DNA of 19,868 bases, taken from the NCBI GenBank assembly GCA_022615805.1, contig JAKEGO010000137.1, positions 1-19,868 of the forward strand, in the 5' to 3' direction; not shown here. The DNA comes from Thermoplasmata archaeon. GTDB taxonomy: Archaea > Thermoplasmatota > JAKEGO01. Below are more notes on the stretch, generated by a model. That model worked only from the letters and a program-made list of their open reading frames with translations. It made no database searches and was not told where the DNA came from. The stretch's first letter is position 1.

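Noticed and set aside
135..19868. Several adjacent genes or an operon instead of one gene
   Set aside because: No in-frame stop, frameshift or intergenic gap appears in frame 3, and domains follow one another with normal linkers. Internal ATGs lack promoters or convincing ribosome sites.

Overview
The window is essentially one gene. From an ATG at 135 a single + strand reading frame runs to the last base without a stop, so at least 6,578 codons are visible and the 3' end lies outside. I translated the frame across the window by eye. The long frames in other phases, including several antisense ones, are shadows. Only positions 1-134 are non-coding; they hold a plausible archaeal promoter and the leader.

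Organism: GC is high (roughly 60-65% by eye), yet ATA (Ile) and AGG (Arg) are used freely. The leader has a BRE/TATA-like box. The product is a secreted, sequon-rich, multi-domain surface protein with CARDB, PPC-like, CUB, discoidin and FG-GAP-type domains. Together this suggests an uncultured high-GC archaeon, possibly Thermoplasmatota or a relative. That is inference; there is no rRNA or core gene here to confirm it.

Protein layout (window positions): signal peptide (135-236); helical N-terminal region (300-1095); transglutaminase-like fold with the catalytic Cys replaced by Asp (1116-1560); a downstream module that I recognise from large transglutaminase/RHS-associated proteins (1563-2699); a hydrophobic, possibly membrane-embedded segment (2700-3300); a CARDB-like sandwich and a 13-Cys patch (3312-3863); a GATase1/ThuA-like alpha/beta domain (3879-4572); about seven Ig/CARDB-like beta domains (4590-6660); a small beta domain and a second GATase1-like domain (6663-7655).

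Next come six Ig-like 'host' domains (7686-12590). Five of these appear to be split in the same place by a guest: an unknown beta domain, CUB plus a galactose-binding-like domain, an F5/8 type C (discoidin) domain, a seven-bladed FG-GAP propeller, and a carbohydrate-binding-like sandwich. The sixth is uninterrupted and serves as the template. After it come seven tandem GATase1-like repeats of about 190-213 residues (12594-16859), six CARDB domains (16860-18821) and three PPC-like jelly rolls (18822-end). The protein runs off the window with no anchor yet seen.

Overall this looks like a giant archaeal cell-surface or S-layer-associated adhesin. Beta domains would form the stalk, guest binding modules would be displayed sideways from nested hosts, and nine apparently non-catalytic Rossmann-like domains would be built into it. 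The nested host/guest array and the tandem degenerate GATase1-like array are the most unusual content.
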